A stretch of 43,386 nt of DNA, taken from positions 1 through 43,386 of the forward strand of contig JBKPSJ010000151.1 in the NCBI GenBank assembly GCA_046765875.1. The letters run 5' to 3'. Position numbers and translations under genes: made by a program. Of the stretch, positions 7,121 through 15,577 are shown piece after piece. The DNA comes from DASRHY01 sp046765875 (GTDB lineage Bacteria; Actinomycetota; Actinomycetes; Propionibacteriales; Kribbellaceae). The notes below the pieces were generated by a model. It saw only the letters and a list, made by a program, of their open reading frames with translations. It made no database searches and had not been told where the DNA came from. Position 1 is the stretch's first letter. Each line of letters opens with the position of its first letter.

Positions 7121-8545
7121 TCACGCGAGCACCCGGGCGGCGTATGAGGCGAGGGCGGCGGGGTCTGTCGTGATAGCGCCGACGTACCCGTCCGGCCGGA
7201 CCAGGACCGACGCGTTCGCAGGGACGTCGTACGCCTTCTGCACGTAGCCCTCGGAGTCGGAGACTTCGGGGGATCGCACCTCCGGGTGGTCGAGCCACGG
7301 TGCGTCCGGCCCGAACCGCAGCAGCGTCCAGTGCGGTCCGGCGTACAACTTGAACAGCCGCGTCGCCCGCCCCTCCACCTCGCATGGCGCATCCGGCGCC
7401 CGGTCCCCGGCGGTCAGCCCCCGGGCGTCGCGGGTGTCGGTGCGGTATGTCAGGTCGAGTTGCCGAGTCTCGTCACTGCGCTCGAGCGCGTCCTCGGCGC
7501 CCTGCAGGCTCTTGTCGAGCAACTCGTTGCTGATCCCGATCACGTGGGCCGCGACCGGCAACCGCTCCCCTTCGTAGCTGTCGAGCAGCCCGGCCGGTGC
7601 GCCCGCGAGAACCGCCGCAAGCTTCCAGCCGAGGTTGTACGCGTCCTGGACCCCGGTGTTCAGGCCCTGCCCGCCGGTCGGCGAGTGGACATGCGCGGCG
7701 TCGCCGGCCAGGAAGACCCGGCCGACGCGGAACCGCTCGGCCATCCGTACGTTCAGGCGCCACTCGGTGACCCAGGTCAGCTCGTTCAGCATGATGTCCG
7801 TACGTCCGGATGCCTGCTCGAGGGTCTCGCGCAGCCCATCCTGTGTCGGCTGGACACCCGGTAGCGAGGAGGCGATGACGTACGTGTCGTCCCCGTTCGC
7901 CAGTGGCGTGAACCCGAAGAACGTCGTCTCGTCCAGCATCCAGACGTGCCCGAGGTCGTGGTCGAGCCCGGTGGCGCGGACGTCCGCGAGCACCATCCGG
8001 ATCTCCTCGTCGGTCGACCCGACGAACGGGATGCCGAGACGCTTGCGGATCCTGCTCCTGCCGCCGTCGGCGCCGACCAGGTACGCCGCACCGACCGTCT
8101 CTCCGCCGTCCAGCCGTACGGTCACCCCGTCCGGGTCCTGGTCGAAGTCCAGCGCTCCCTTGCCAAGCTCGACCTGTACGCCGTACCGGGCGAGCGCTGT
8201 CCGCAGGATCTCCTCGGTCCGCCATTGCGGGACGAACCATGTGTTGGGATACGGCACGTCCGGCCGCGGCTCGACAGGCTCGGCCATCCGGCCCTCGAAG
8301 ACGATCTGCTCGCCGGTGTACACGCGGATCACCGGCGCGCCCATGCCCGACGCCCAGATCTCGTCGAGGATGCCGAGGTCCTCGAACACCTCCAGCGTCC
8401 GCGGTTGCAACCCGTCGCCGCGCGACCCGATCGAGAACCGGTCCGCCTTGTCGACGATCCGTACGCCGATCCCGCGACGGGCAAGTTCGAGCGCCAGCGT
8501 GAGTCCGGTCGGGCCTGCTCCGGCGACGACGACCTGTGTCTGCAT
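7121..8545 (-). CDS. FAD-dependent aromatic monooxygenase
   Basis: A 474-residue class A flavoprotein monooxygenase (FAD_binding_3, PheA/RdmE-like). The dinucleotide-binding motif GAGPTG is at 9-14. The internal VGADGGRSRIRK (DG motif) and RVFLAGDAAHVHSPTGGQG (GD motif, with D282) are both present. A C-terminal thioredoxin-like part ends with LVRPDGYVGAI, as in polyketide and phenol hydroxylases. It would hydroxylate an aromatic compound using NAD(P)H and oxygen; the substrate is unknown. ATG 8545 is chosen for GGGAGAGC upstream and because the Rossmann strand begins at residue 4. It is divergent from a TetR regulator with a palindromic operator between them, so it is probably repressed by that neighbour and induced by its substrate or a toxic phenolic. 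Confidence 0.9.
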   Translation of the reverse strand: MQTQVVVAGAGPTGLTLALELARRGIGVRIVDKADRFSIGSRGDGLQPRTLEVFEDLGILDEIWASGMGAPVIRVYTGEQIVFEGRMAEPVEPRPDVPYPNTWFVPQWRTEEILRTALARYGVQVELGKGALDFDQDPDGVTVRLDGGETVGAAYLVGADGGRSRIRKRLGIPFVGSTDEEIRMVLADVRATGLDHDLGHVWMLDETTFFGFTPLANGDDTYVIASSLPGVQPTQDGLRETLEQASGRTDIMLNELTWVTEWRLNVRMAERFRVGRVFLAGDAAHVHSPTGGQGLNTGVQDAYNLGWKLAAVLAGAPAGLLDSYEGERLPVAAHVIGISNELLDKSLQGAEDALERSDETRQLDLTYRTDTRDARGLTAGDRAPDAPCEVEGRATRLFKLYAGPHWTLLRFGPDAPWLDHPEVRSPEVSDSEGYVQKAYDVPANASVLVRPDGYVGAITTDPAALASYAARVLA

Positions 8546-8562
8546 GATGCTCTCCCGTTTAC

Positions 8563-8591
8563 TGAATCTTAGTTCACTGAATAGAGATTCA
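8563..8591. promoter_or_regulatory. Candidate TetR operator between monooxygenase and tetR
   Basis: The arms TGAATCT (8563-8569) and AGATTCA (8585-8591) form a perfect inverted repeat with 15 bp between. ACTGAAT also occurs twice as a direct repeat (8561 and 8576). The palindrome sits inside the 86-bp divergent intergenic region. Confidence 0.6.
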
Positions 8592-8631
8592 CCATGCGGC
8601 ACTGCTAGCGTCCGTGTCAAGGAGGAACCGG

Positions 8632-9246
8632 GTGAAGCGCAAGGACCAGGCGGCCGAGACCGAGGTGGCGTTGAAGGACGCGGCCCGGCGGGTGTTCGCG
8701 CGGCAGGGGTACCTGAACACCAAGATCACCGACATCACCGCCGAGGCCGGGCGGGCGGCCGGGTCGTTCTACAACCATTTCGCCGGCAAGGAGGACATGC
8801 TCAAGGCGCTGCTGGCCGACATCCTGGCCGAGAGCGACGAGGCGGTGCAGGCGCTGGACTCCGAGCACAGCGAGGACTTCACCGACCGGGCAGCGGTGCA
8901 CTGGCACATCGAGCGCTTCTGGCGGTTCTTCACCAGCCACGCCGTCGAACTGACCGCGCTTCGCCAGGCCGCGCTGGTGAACGCCGAGTTCGGCGCGCAG
9001 GTCGAGGCGATCATGGCCGAGGACACCGGGCACATGACCGACCACTTGGACTGGATCAGCCGGGCAGGCCGGAAGCTGCCGGGCAAGCCGGACCTGGTGC
9101 TGACGATCTTCAGCGGGCTGCTGGACGGGTTCGGGCAGCACTGGCAGCTCGGTGGCGGCACCGTCAACGGCCGGCGCGTCAGCGACGACGAGGCGATCGA
9201 CACCCTGACCGAGTTCGTCTACCGCGGCCTCAACGGTGTCTCCTGA
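8632..9246 (+). CDS. TetR/AcrR-family transcriptional regulator
   Basis: A 204-residue repressor with an N-terminal TetR helix-turn-helix: AARRVFARQGYLNTKITDIT, then AGRAAGSFYNHFAGKEDML, about residues 17-58. A divergent helical ligand-binding domain follows. GTG 8632 is chosen because AAGGAGG lies six bases before it; GTG 8614 would put that site inside the gene. It most likely regulates the divergent FAD monooxygenase through the palindrome at 8563-8591. A -10-like TAGCGT lies at 8606-8611. The stop is 12 bp from the convergent ABC1 kinase gene. Confidence 0.9.
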   Translation: MKRKDQAAETEVALKDAARRVFARQGYLNTKITDITAEAGRAAGSFYNHFAGKEDMLKALLADILAESDEAVQALDSEHSEDFTDRAAVHWHIERFWRFFTSHAVELTALRQAALVNAEFGAQVEAIMAEDTGHMTDHLDWISRAGRKLPGKPDLVLTIFSGLLDGFGQHWQLGGGTVNGRRVSDDEAIDTLTEFVYRGLNGVS

Positions 9247-9258
9247 CCCGCCTCACGG

Positions 9259-10590
9259 TCAGTCGCTATAGCCGGGGAGGAACTCGTCGAGGACGGCGCT
9301 GTACGGCGCTTCCGCTTCGAGCTGGGACAGCACCGCGAGACCACCGATCCAGACCCGTTGGATCAGCAGGTACGACGGCGGCAGGTTGAGCCGCAGCGCG
9401 ACGCCCGCGTGCGGCCCTCGCAGGTCGGTGTTGCGTGCAGCCTGTTGCCGCATCCATGCCCGGCTGAACTTGAACGTCTCCACCTTCGCCGGTTCGACGA
9501 ACGGGGCCAGATAGTCCAGCAGCTGGTCCGGGTCGATGTCGATCCGCGGCTTGACGAACCCCTCGGCGCGCAAACCCTCGAGCACCTTCTCGCCGTCGCC
9601 GGCCATCGCGATCCGCAACAACCGGCCGATCGCCGGCGGCAGCCCGTCCGGCAGCCGCGCGCACAAGCCGAAGTCGACGACACCGAGCCGGCCGTCCTCC
9701 TGGATCTTGAAGTTGCCCGGGTGGGGGTCGGAGTGCAGCAGCCCCGCGTACTTCGGACCGGCGAACATGAACCGCACGTACTTCAGACCGACGTCGTTAC
9801 GCAGCTTCTGGTCGCCGTCGGAGATGACCTTCGACAGCGGCGTACCGTCGATCCACTCGCTGATGATCACCTTCGGGCTGTGCTTGATCACCCGGGGCAC
9901 GAGGAACTCGTCGCTGCCGGCGAACGCGTCGGCGTACGCCTGCTGGGCCTGCGCCTCGCGGTCGTAGTCGAGCTCCTCGCCGATCCGCTCCTGCAACTCG
10001 GCGACGAGCGGCTTGAGCTCGAGGCCGGGGACCAGCCCCCCGAAGGTCCGTGCGACCCGGCCGATCTGGCGCAGGTCGGCGCGCAGCGCATCGGCGGCGC
10101 CCGGGTACTGCAGCTTGATCGCGACCACCCGGCCGTCCTTCAGAGTGCCCTGGTGGACCTGCCCGATCGACGCGGCGGCCGCGGGGATGTCGTCGAACTC
10201 CTCGAACCGGTCCCGCCACCGGCGGCCGAGCTCGGTACTCAGGATGTTGTGCACGGTCGAGGCCGGCATCGGCGGTGCGGAGTCCTGCAGCCGGACCAGC
10301 GAGGCCCGGTACGGCGCGGCGAACTCCTCCGGCATCGCCGCTTCCATCAGGCTGAGCATCTGGCCGAACTTCATCGCGCCGCCCTTGAGCTCGCCCAGGA
10401 CGGCGAACAACTGGTCGGCGGTACGGCGCTGGAACTCGGCCATCACCTGCTCGGCCGGAGCGCCACCGATCCGCCGGCCGAGTCCGAGCGTGGCCCGCCC
10501 GGCCGCACCCAGCGGCAGCGTCGCCAGCTTCGCGGTCCGGCTGATGGCCTTGCGGGGCAGATCCGTGGCCCCGGTCTGGTTCGCGCTCAC
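9259..10590 (-). CDS. ABC1/UbiB-family atypical kinase
   Basis: A 443-residue ADCK/UbiB-like protein. The family-specific KxGQ motif is KFGQ at 74-77. It is followed by the AAASIGQVHQG loop that replaces the glycine-rich loop, VVAIKLQYPG (invariant Lys), a catalytic-loop LLHSDPHPGNF and a metal-binding VVDFGL. UbiB proteins are ATPases or kinases that support quinone biosynthesis or lipid handling; the mycobacterial homologue next to whiB7 (Rv3197) has been linked to macrolide resistance. No transmembrane tail is visible at the C terminus. Start ATG 10590. It is convergent with the TetR gene. Confidence 0.9.
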   Translation of the reverse strand: MSANQTGATDLPRKAISRTAKLATLPLGAAGRATLGLGRRIGGAPAEQVMAEFQRRTADQLFAVLGELKGGAMKFGQMLSLMEAAMPEEFAAPYRASLVRLQDSAPPMPASTVHNILSTELGRRWRDRFEEFDDIPAAAASIGQVHQGTLKDGRVVAIKLQYPGAADALRADLRQIGRVARTFGGLVPGLELKPLVAELQERIGEELDYDREAQAQQAYADAFAGSDEFLVPRVIKHSPKVIISEWIDGTPLSKVISDGDQKLRNDVGLKYVRFMFAGPKYAGLLHSDPHPGNFKIQEDGRLGVVDFGLCARLPDGLPPAIGRLLRIAMAGDGEKVLEGLRAEGFVKPRIDIDPDQLLDYLAPFVEPAKVETFKFSRAWMRQQAARNTDLRGPHAGVALRLNLPPSYLLIQRVWIGGLAVLSQLEAEAPYSAVLDEFLPGYSD

Positions 10591-10683
10591 CGCACCATTC
10601 TTGCCGACGCCGCCGACGTACCACTTTCACCGTGCCGAACTTCATTGACAAACCGTCGACCGACCACTGCCCGGAACAGCGAA

Positions 10684-10707
10684 GGGCGGGTGGTCGCCCA
10701 CCCGCCC
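10684..10707 (-). terminator. Hairpin terminator after DUF5679 gene
   Basis: GGGCGGGTGG (10684-10693) pairs perfectly with CCACCCGCCC (10698-10707) around a 4-nt loop. It lies downstream of the minus-strand DUF5679 gene and upstream of the ABC1 kinase gene. Confidence 0.75.
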
Positions 10708-10745
10708 GTTGCTTGGTGCCAAGTTTTGAATGCTGCGGGTCGTGC

Positions 10746-10904
10746 TCAGGCCTTGCCGAGGATGCGGTTCAGGTTGGTCCCGCACACCGGGCACTTGGCC
10801 TTGGCCATGCGCGTGCCCTTGTCATTGACCCTGACCTCGCCATCGGCGGTCCGCTTGGCCTTGCACTTGACGCAGTAGAACTCGCCGCTCCAGGTCTCTG
10901 CCAT
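10746..10904 (-). CDS. DUF5679 zinc-ribbon protein (52 aa)
   Basis: A 52-residue protein starting MAETWSGEFYCVKCKAKR, with a second CPVCG knuckle and the tail TNLNRILGKA. Two CxxC pairs (C11/C14 and C38/C41) predict one zinc ribbon. This matches the DUF5679 family, common in actinomycetes and of unknown role. ATG 10904 is preceded by AAGGAGGG with a six-base spacer, and a strong hairpin follows the stop. It is transcribed separately from the ABC1 kinase, divergent from the YgjP-like hydrolase across a 519-bp region rich in DnaA-box-like words. Confidence 0.85.
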   Translation of the reverse strand: MAETWSGEFYCVKCKAKRTADGEVRVNDKGTRMAKAKCPVCGTNLNRILGKA

Positions 10905-10954
10905 GAAGGGCCCTCCTTGCCTTTTCTACGCCCGGGCTTGGTTGCGTACCCGGC

Positions 10955-11386
10955 TGTGGATGCTTCCGGCAGAGGTTCCTGCCGTAGGCCGTTCGGCCCA
11001 GTCGGGAATCACCCTACGGCACATTTGACGGCACTCAAGGCCATATCCCCGCCTGAGCCCTCATGTCGACAATTACGCAGAGTGACATTTTCACGGAAAC
11101 AAGCCCTCGGCGCCACCCCTGAATCACTCGCCTTCCCCTGCGAGTGACCCCTTTCGGGACGGGCCGAGAGCTCGTTGCCGAAGACGCTAGGCGGGCCCTG
11201 CGGAGCAGGTCAACAAGACTGGCGGGATCCGTTTTCCACGCCTGTGGACAACGTTGTGCACAACTTGTGGGACGCGCCGCCCGGCGGTGTGGACAAGCGG
11301 GGGAACGGGATGTGAACGCAACGCGCCGGGAAAGTGTCGAAGTGGCGCCTGACCTGCGCAAACGGGAGTCCACCGGTTGTGGACGG
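10955..11386. promoter_or_regulatory. Divergent intergenic region with a cluster of DnaA-box-like sites
   Basis: This part of the 519-bp gap between the divergent genes at 10904 and 11424 carries two exact TGTGGACAA words (11243-11251 and 11288-11296), which is TTGTCCACA on the other strand. It also has the palindrome TTGTGCACAA (11254-11263) and looser matches at 10955 (TGTGGATGC), 11232 (TTTTCCACG) and 11378 (TGTGGACGG). No gene is seen here. DnaA binding is inferred from the consensus alone. Confidence 0.4.
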
Positions 11387-11423
11387 AAGAAAGTTGGGGC
11401 CTGGCCGGGGTAGCGTCATCATC

Positions 11424-11960
11424 ATGGCCGACCCCGCGATCCCACCCTATGTGGATATCCGCCGCAGCAAGCGGCGGCAGAGGACCGTGAGCGCCTACCG
11501 CGACGGCGACCGGGTGGTCGTGCTGATGCCCGACCGGCTGTCCGCGGCGGAGGAGGCCAGGTGGGTCGAGACCATGCTGGCCAGGCTGGATCGGCAGCGT
11601 CACCGTTCGCGTGTGCCGGACGAGAAATTGCTCGAGCGAGCCCGGAATCTGGCGTGTCGTTATCTGCCCGAAGTGCCCGAGCCAGCCTCCGTACGGTGGG
11701 TTACGAACCAACACAGACGGTGGGGATCGTGTACGCCGACCGACCGTTCGATCCGGTTGTCGGCCCGGATGCAGGCGATGCCGGCCTGGGTCGTCGACTA
11801 CGTCCTGATCCACGAGCTCGTTCACTTGGTGGAGCCGTCCCACTCCAGAAAGTTCTGGAGTTACGTACGCCGCTACCCCAAGGCCGAGCGAGCCGAGGGT
11901 TACCTTGAGGGTGTCGCCGCGGCCGCCCATCTCGAGCCCGGCGTCGACGGCCCGGAGTAG
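11424..11960 (+). CDS. YgjP/SprT-like metal-dependent hydrolase (M48-like, DUF45)
   Basis: A 178-residue zinc metallohydrolase-like protein. HELVH (130-134), followed by H140 in SHSRKFW, gives the HExxH plus third-histidine pattern. RRWGSCTPTDRSIRLS (about 98-113) is the hallmark of the YgjP/DUF45 group. E. coli YgjP has been described as a UTP pyrophosphatase-type or peptidase-like protein; the true substrate is uncertain. ATG 11424 is chosen because the conserved region follows directly. There is no Shine-Dalgarno, and a -10-like TAGCGT (11411-11416) ends seven bases before the ATG, suggesting a leaderless transcript. Confidence 0.85.
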   Translation: MADPAIPPYVDIRRSKRRQRTVSAYRDGDRVVVLMPDRLSAAEEARWVETMLARLDRQRHRSRVPDEKLLERARNLACRYLPEVPEPASVRWVTNQHRRWGSCTPTDRSIRLSARMQAMPAWVVDYVLIHELVHLVEPSHSRKFWSYVRRYPKAERAEGYLEGVAAAAHLEPGVDGPE

Positions 11961-12178
11961 ACCCGGCCTGCGTGTCCCCGCCCAGAGGGAGTTGACCCGG
12001 AGCGGACCTCGCCGGCGTACCTGAGGTTTCCCTGAGGAGGACTCCAGGGTCTCGGTATGGGTGGCGCCAGGGTGGGTTCGGTAGCTTCCTCGATCCCGCT
12101 CGCGGCGGCGTTCGCGAAGGCTTGTCCCAGTCAGCAAACTCGCCGGCATCGGGCCGGCTTCGAGGAGGGGCAAGCACG

Positions 12179-14404
12179 ATGCCAAGGGGTTCGGCAACAG
12201 TCCGGATGGCGCGCTGGAGTGCAACCCACCCGTGGCGGGCCATCGGGATGTGGATCGCGGTCGTCGCGGCCTGCTTCGCGATCGGCTCCGCGACCGGCGT
12301 GAACCAGCTGAAGGACGAGGACCAGAACATCGGCGAGGTCAGCCGCGCCGACCAGATCGTCAAGGACGGCCACTTCGCCGACCCGGACGTGGAGAACATC
12401 CTGATCACCTCGCCGTCGGGCGGCAGGATCGACGCGGCGGCCGCCGGCAAGGCCGCCGCGACCGCGACGGCGCGGATGAAGAAGCTTTCCGATGTCGCCT
12501 CGGTGGCCCAGCCGGTACGTACACCGGACGGCAAGGCGATGATCGTGAGGATCGACCTGACCCAGAGCGACACCGATGCCGCCGATCGCGTGCAGCCGTT
12601 GCTCGACACGACCAGCACAGTGCAGAAGGACTACCCATCCCTGCGCGTCGAGCAGGTCGGCAACGGGTCGATCAACAAGGCGCTCAACGAGACGTTGGGC
12701 AATGACTTCAAGCGGGCCGAACTGTTCAGTCTGCCGGTTACGCTGCTGATCCTGCTGCTCACGTTCGGCGCGCTGATCGCGGCAACGGTTCCGGTGCTGC
12801 TGGCGCTGTCCGCCGTGGCCGCGGCGATCGGTCTGGCGGCCGCCGCCTCGCACTTCGTGCCGGCGGTGGACGCGGTGAACAGCGTGGTCCTGCTGATCGG
12901 TATGGCAGTCGGCGTGGACTACTCGTTGTTCTATCTGCGTAGGGAACGTGAGGAGCGGGCCAAGGGTCGCGGACACGTCGACGCGGTCGAGATCGCGGCC
13001 GCCACGTCGGGGCATGCGGTGGTCGTGTCCGGGATGGCCGTGATCATCTCCATGGCCGGTCTGTTCCTGGCTCAGGACGCGGTGTTCTCGTCGCTGGCCG
13101 TCGGCTCGATCATGGTTGTCGCCGTCGCGGTGGTCGGCTCGCTGACCGTGCTGCCGGCGATCCTGGCCAAGCTGGGCCGCTGGGTCGACCGCCCGCGGGT
13201 TCCGCTGTTGTGGCGGCTTCGTTCCAAGAGCGGCGAGCCGCGGTTCTGGCCGACCGTGCTCAAGCCGGCCCTGAAGCACCCGGCCGCCACCTTCCTGGTC
13301 GCAGTGGTCGGCCTCGGCGCGCTCGCGTTCCCGGCCCTGAGCATGAACCTGAAGTTCCCGGGTGCGGAGGACCTGCCGCGCACCACAGCGGTGATGAAGG
13401 CGTACGACCGGCTGACCGCGGCGTTCCCGAGCGAGGGCACCACCCACGAGATCGCCGTCAAGGCGCCGGCCGACCAGGCCGGGCGGGTCCGTACCGAGCT
13501 GGCCGAACTGGTCCAGCGCACCAAGGGCAACCGGCTGTTCGCCCAGGACGGCCTGACCAAGCCGGAGACCTCGAAGGACGGGACCGTCACCCGGTTCTCG
13601 ATCGCGACTCCGTTCGACGGCAGCAGTGACGAGGCCCGGCAGGCGCTCAGCGAACTGCGCAAGGACCTCGTACCGCAGACCGTCGGCAAGGTGCCCGGGG
13701 CCCAGTACGCGGTCGGTGGCATGGTCGCCGCGGACGTCGACTACGCCGCCCATGTCAAGGACAAACTGCCGCTGGTGATGGGCTTCGTACTGCTGCTCAC
13801 CTTCATCGTGATGACCTGGACGTTCCGGTCGATCGTGGTCGCGGTGACGGCGATCGGGCTGAACCTGCTGTCGGCCGGCGCGGCGTACGGGCTGCTGACG
13901 GTGGTCTTCGAAGGAACCTGGGCTGAGGGCATCCTCGGCTTCCGCTCGAACGGAGCGGTCGTGTCCTGGCTCCCGCTGTTCCTGTTCGTGGTGCTGTTCG
14001 GGCTGTCGATGGACTATCACGTGTTCGTGGTCAGCCGGATCCGCGAGGCGGTGCTGCGCGGCGTACCGACGCGGCAGGCGATCTCGGACGGCGTCACCGG
14101 TTCGGCCGGTGTGGTGACCAGCGCGGCGGTCGTGATGATCGGGGTGTTCTCGATCTTCGCCACGCTGAGCACGCTGGACATGAAGCAGATGGGCGTCGGG
14201 CTTGCGGCCGCGATCCTGATCGACGCGACGATCATCCGGGCCGTGGTACTGCCGAGCGTGATGACCCTACTGGGCGACGCGAACTGGTGGGCGCCGAAGT
14301 TCCTGCGCCGCCGGACCCCGCCGCCGGAGCTGGCCGACCTGCCGGAGCCGGGTCCGCGTGACCCGGACGAAGAGCCCGCGCGAGAGCTCGAGCCCGTCGG
14401 CTGA
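12179..14404 (+). CDS. MMPL/RND-family membrane transporter
   Basis: A 741-residue polytopic membrane protein made of two MMPL halves. Each half has one leading helix, a large extracytoplasmic loop and a block of five to six helices. The family motifs GMAVGVDYSLFYLRRERE (first half) and GLSMDYHVFVVSRIREA (second half) carry the Asp-Tyr pairs linked to proton transfer and inhibitor binding in MmpL3. Actinobacterial MMPL proteins export lipids, siderophores or drugs; the cargo here is unknown. ATG 12179 follows GGAGGGG with a good spacer. The C-terminal tail is Pro/Glu-rich and cytoplasmic. No partner gene is adjacent; it converges with an oxidoreductase gene across a hairpin and repeat region. 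Confidence 0.92.
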   Translation: MPRGSATVRMARWSATHPWRAIGMWIAVVAACFAIGSATGVNQLKDEDQNIGEVSRADQIVKDGHFADPDVENILITSPSGGRIDAAAAGKAAATATARMKKLSDVASVAQPVRTPDGKAMIVRIDLTQSDTDAADRVQPLLDTTSTVQKDYPSLRVEQVGNGSINKALNETLGNDFKRAELFSLPVTLLILLLTFGALIAATVPVLLALSAVAAAIGLAAAASHFVPAVDAVNSVVLLIGMAVGVDYSLFYLRREREERAKGRGHVDAVEIAAATSGHAVVVSGMAVIISMAGLFLAQDAVFSSLAVGSIMVVAVAVVGSLTVLPAILAKLGRWVDRPRVPLLWRLRSKSGEPRFWPTVLKPALKHPAATFLVAVVGLGALAFPALSMNLKFPGAEDLPRTTAVMKAYDRLTAAFPSEGTTHEIAVKAPADQAGRVRTELAELVQRTKGNRLFAQDGLTKPETSKDGTVTRFSIATPFDGSSDEARQALSELRKDLVPQTVGKVPGAQYAVGGMVAADVDYAAHVKDKLPLVMGFVLLLTFIVMTWTFRSIVVAVTAIGLNLLSAGAAYGLLTVVFEGTWAEGILGFRSNGAVVSWLPLFLFVVLFGLSMDYHVFVVSRIREAVLRGVPTRQAISDGVTGSAGVVTSAAVVMIGVFSIFATLSTLDMKQMGVGLAAAILIDATIIRAVVLPSVMTLLGDANWWAPKFLRRRTPPPELADLPEPGPRDPDEEPARELEPVG

Positions 14405-14426
14405 TCCGCCACCCGCCATTCGGTTC

Positions 14427-14471
14427 ATCGGACGCGTCTGGACAGGCAAGCCCTGACCAGACGCGTCCGAT
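14427..14471. terminator. Long hairpin between convergent genes
   Basis: A 15-bp perfect outer stem (14427-14441 with 14457-14471, GGACGCGTCTGG pairing with CCAGACGCGTCC) is followed by one A-A mismatch and an inner CAGG/CCTG stem with loop CAAGC. It is well placed as a bidirectional terminator for the MMPL and oxidoreductase genes. Confidence 0.75.
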
Positions 14472-14549
14472 CATCGTTACGGCGGTGACCAGATGCGTCC
14501 GACGATCATGCCGGCGGTGACCAGACGGGTCCGATCGTCGTCATGGGAG
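14454..14549. repeat. Three tandem 32-bp imperfect repeats
   Basis: Units at 14454-14485, 14486-14517 and 14518-14549 each begin TGACCAGA(C/T)G(C/G)GTCCGA and most end in GGCGG. The first overlaps the right arm of the hairpin. The repeats fill the convergent intergenic space between MMPL and oxidoreductase. Confidence 0.8.
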
Positions 14550-14556
14550 TGGCGGG

Positions 14557-15474
14557 TCAGGGGACGAGGACGAGGCGGCCGCGTAGGCCGCCCTTAGCGA
14601 GGCGGGCGTAGGCGCTCTCGGCTTCGGCGAGGGGGTACGTGTCGGCGACCCGCAGCGTGAGGGCGCCGGACTCGACCAGGCCGACCAGATCCGCCAGTTG
14701 GTTGCCATCGGCGACGATCAGGACATGGTGCACGGTGATGCCACGCAGGCCGGGCGGAGGCGGCCCGATCAGAGCCGCGAACGACCCATGGTTGCGTACG
14801 GCATCGAGCGCCGCCACACCCAGCACGGCCGCATCGACCGCACCGTCGACCCCGCCCGGCACCTCGGCGCGGACCGCCAGGTTGAGATCCGCTGAGTGGG
14901 GGACGACCACGTCGGCTCCCAACTCGGCGACGAGCTTCTCGTCGTCCGGTCCGGCGGTCGCCACTACCTGCAGGCCGCGGTGCTTCGCCAATTGGACGGC
15001 GTATCCACCGACTCCGCCAGCGGCACCGGTGACGAGCACCGTGTCGCCTGCGTTCAGAGCAAGCCGGTTCAGCGCCTGCAACGCGGTCAGCGCGTTGAGA
15101 GGCAGAGTGGCGGCCTCGACGCGACTCGCGTTTCGCGGCGCCCGCGCGACGGACGACGCGTCCAGCACGACGTGGTCCGCGTGGGTCTTCAGCGGGATGC
15201 CGGTCTGGTCGGACAACCCGACAACCGGTGTGCCGACGGGCAACTCCACACCCGTACCGGTCGCGTCGACGGTGCCGGCGACGTCCCAGCCGAGCCCGTA
15301 CTGCTCATGTTGTGCGGCGATGCCGGCCTCGACCAGCCCGCCACTGATGGTCCCGAGTTCGACCGGGTTGATCCCGGCCGCCGCGACCGCGATCCTGACC
15401 TGACCCGCGGTGGGTACCGGTAGGTCGGTCTCGATCAGCTCGACCCCGGTACGACGCACGACCACTGCGCGCAT
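14557..15474 (-). CDS. NADP-dependent quinone-oxidoreductase-like MDR protein
   Basis: A 305-residue zinc-free medium-chain reductase of the quinone oxidoreductase/enoyl reductase group. It has an N-terminal GroES-like fold and the nucleotide-binding segment TVLVTGAAGGVGGYAVQLAKHRG in its middle. No zinc-ligand cysteines are seen. It likely reduces quinones or electrophilic enones with NADPH. Start ATG 15474. It is divergent from an HxlR regulator with a symmetrical sequence between the two genes, a common pairing in which HxlR senses an electrophile or quinone and controls the reductase. Confidence 0.88.
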   Translation of the reverse strand: MRAVVVRRTGVELIETDLPVPTAGQVRIAVAAAGINPVELGTISGGLVEAGIAAQHEQYGLGWDVAGTVDATGTGVELPVGTPVVGLSDQTGIPLKTHADHVVLDASSVARAPRNASRVEAATLPLNALTALQALNRLALNAGDTVLVTGAAGGVGGYAVQLAKHRGLQVVATAGPDDEKLVAELGADVVVPHSADLNLAVRAEVPGGVDGAVDAAVLGVAALDAVRNHGSFAALIGPPPPGLRGITVHHVLIVADGNQLADLVGLVESGALTLRVADTYPLAEAESAYARLAKGGLRGRLVLVP

Positions 15475-15491
15475 AGCGGAACAACTCCTCG

Positions 15492-15531
15492 AATAGACGA
15501 TCTACTCACCATCGGGGAGTTACTCTCTATT
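15492..15531. promoter_or_regulatory. Candidate HxlR operator
   Basis: Nested inverted repeats share nearly one centre: AATAGA (15492-15497) with TCTATT (15526-15531), and ACTC (15504-15507) with GAGT (15517-15520). The site lies in the 103-bp divergent region between the reductase and the HxlR gene. Confidence 0.5.
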
Positions 15532-15577
15532 GGGAAGAAGGCACTTCGAAGTGCGTACCGTACGCGGAGGTGAGCCG

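Noticed and set aside
7635..9389. Plus-strand open frame of 584 codons across the monooxygenase and TetR genes
   Set aside because: Runs antisense to a clear flavoprotein and then out of frame through TetR, without its own domain or ribosome site.
9358..10878. Plus-strand open frame of 506 codons opposite the ABC1 kinase
   Set aside because: Antisense shadow of a gene with all kinase motifs. Composition is Arg/Asp/Leu/Gln-rich without recognisable domains.
12131..14020. Minus-strand open frame of 629 codons opposite the MMPL transporter
   Set aside because: Antisense to a polytopic membrane protein with intact motifs.
14454..14549. CRISPR array from the 32-bp tandem repeats
   Set aside because: The units are contiguous with no spacers.
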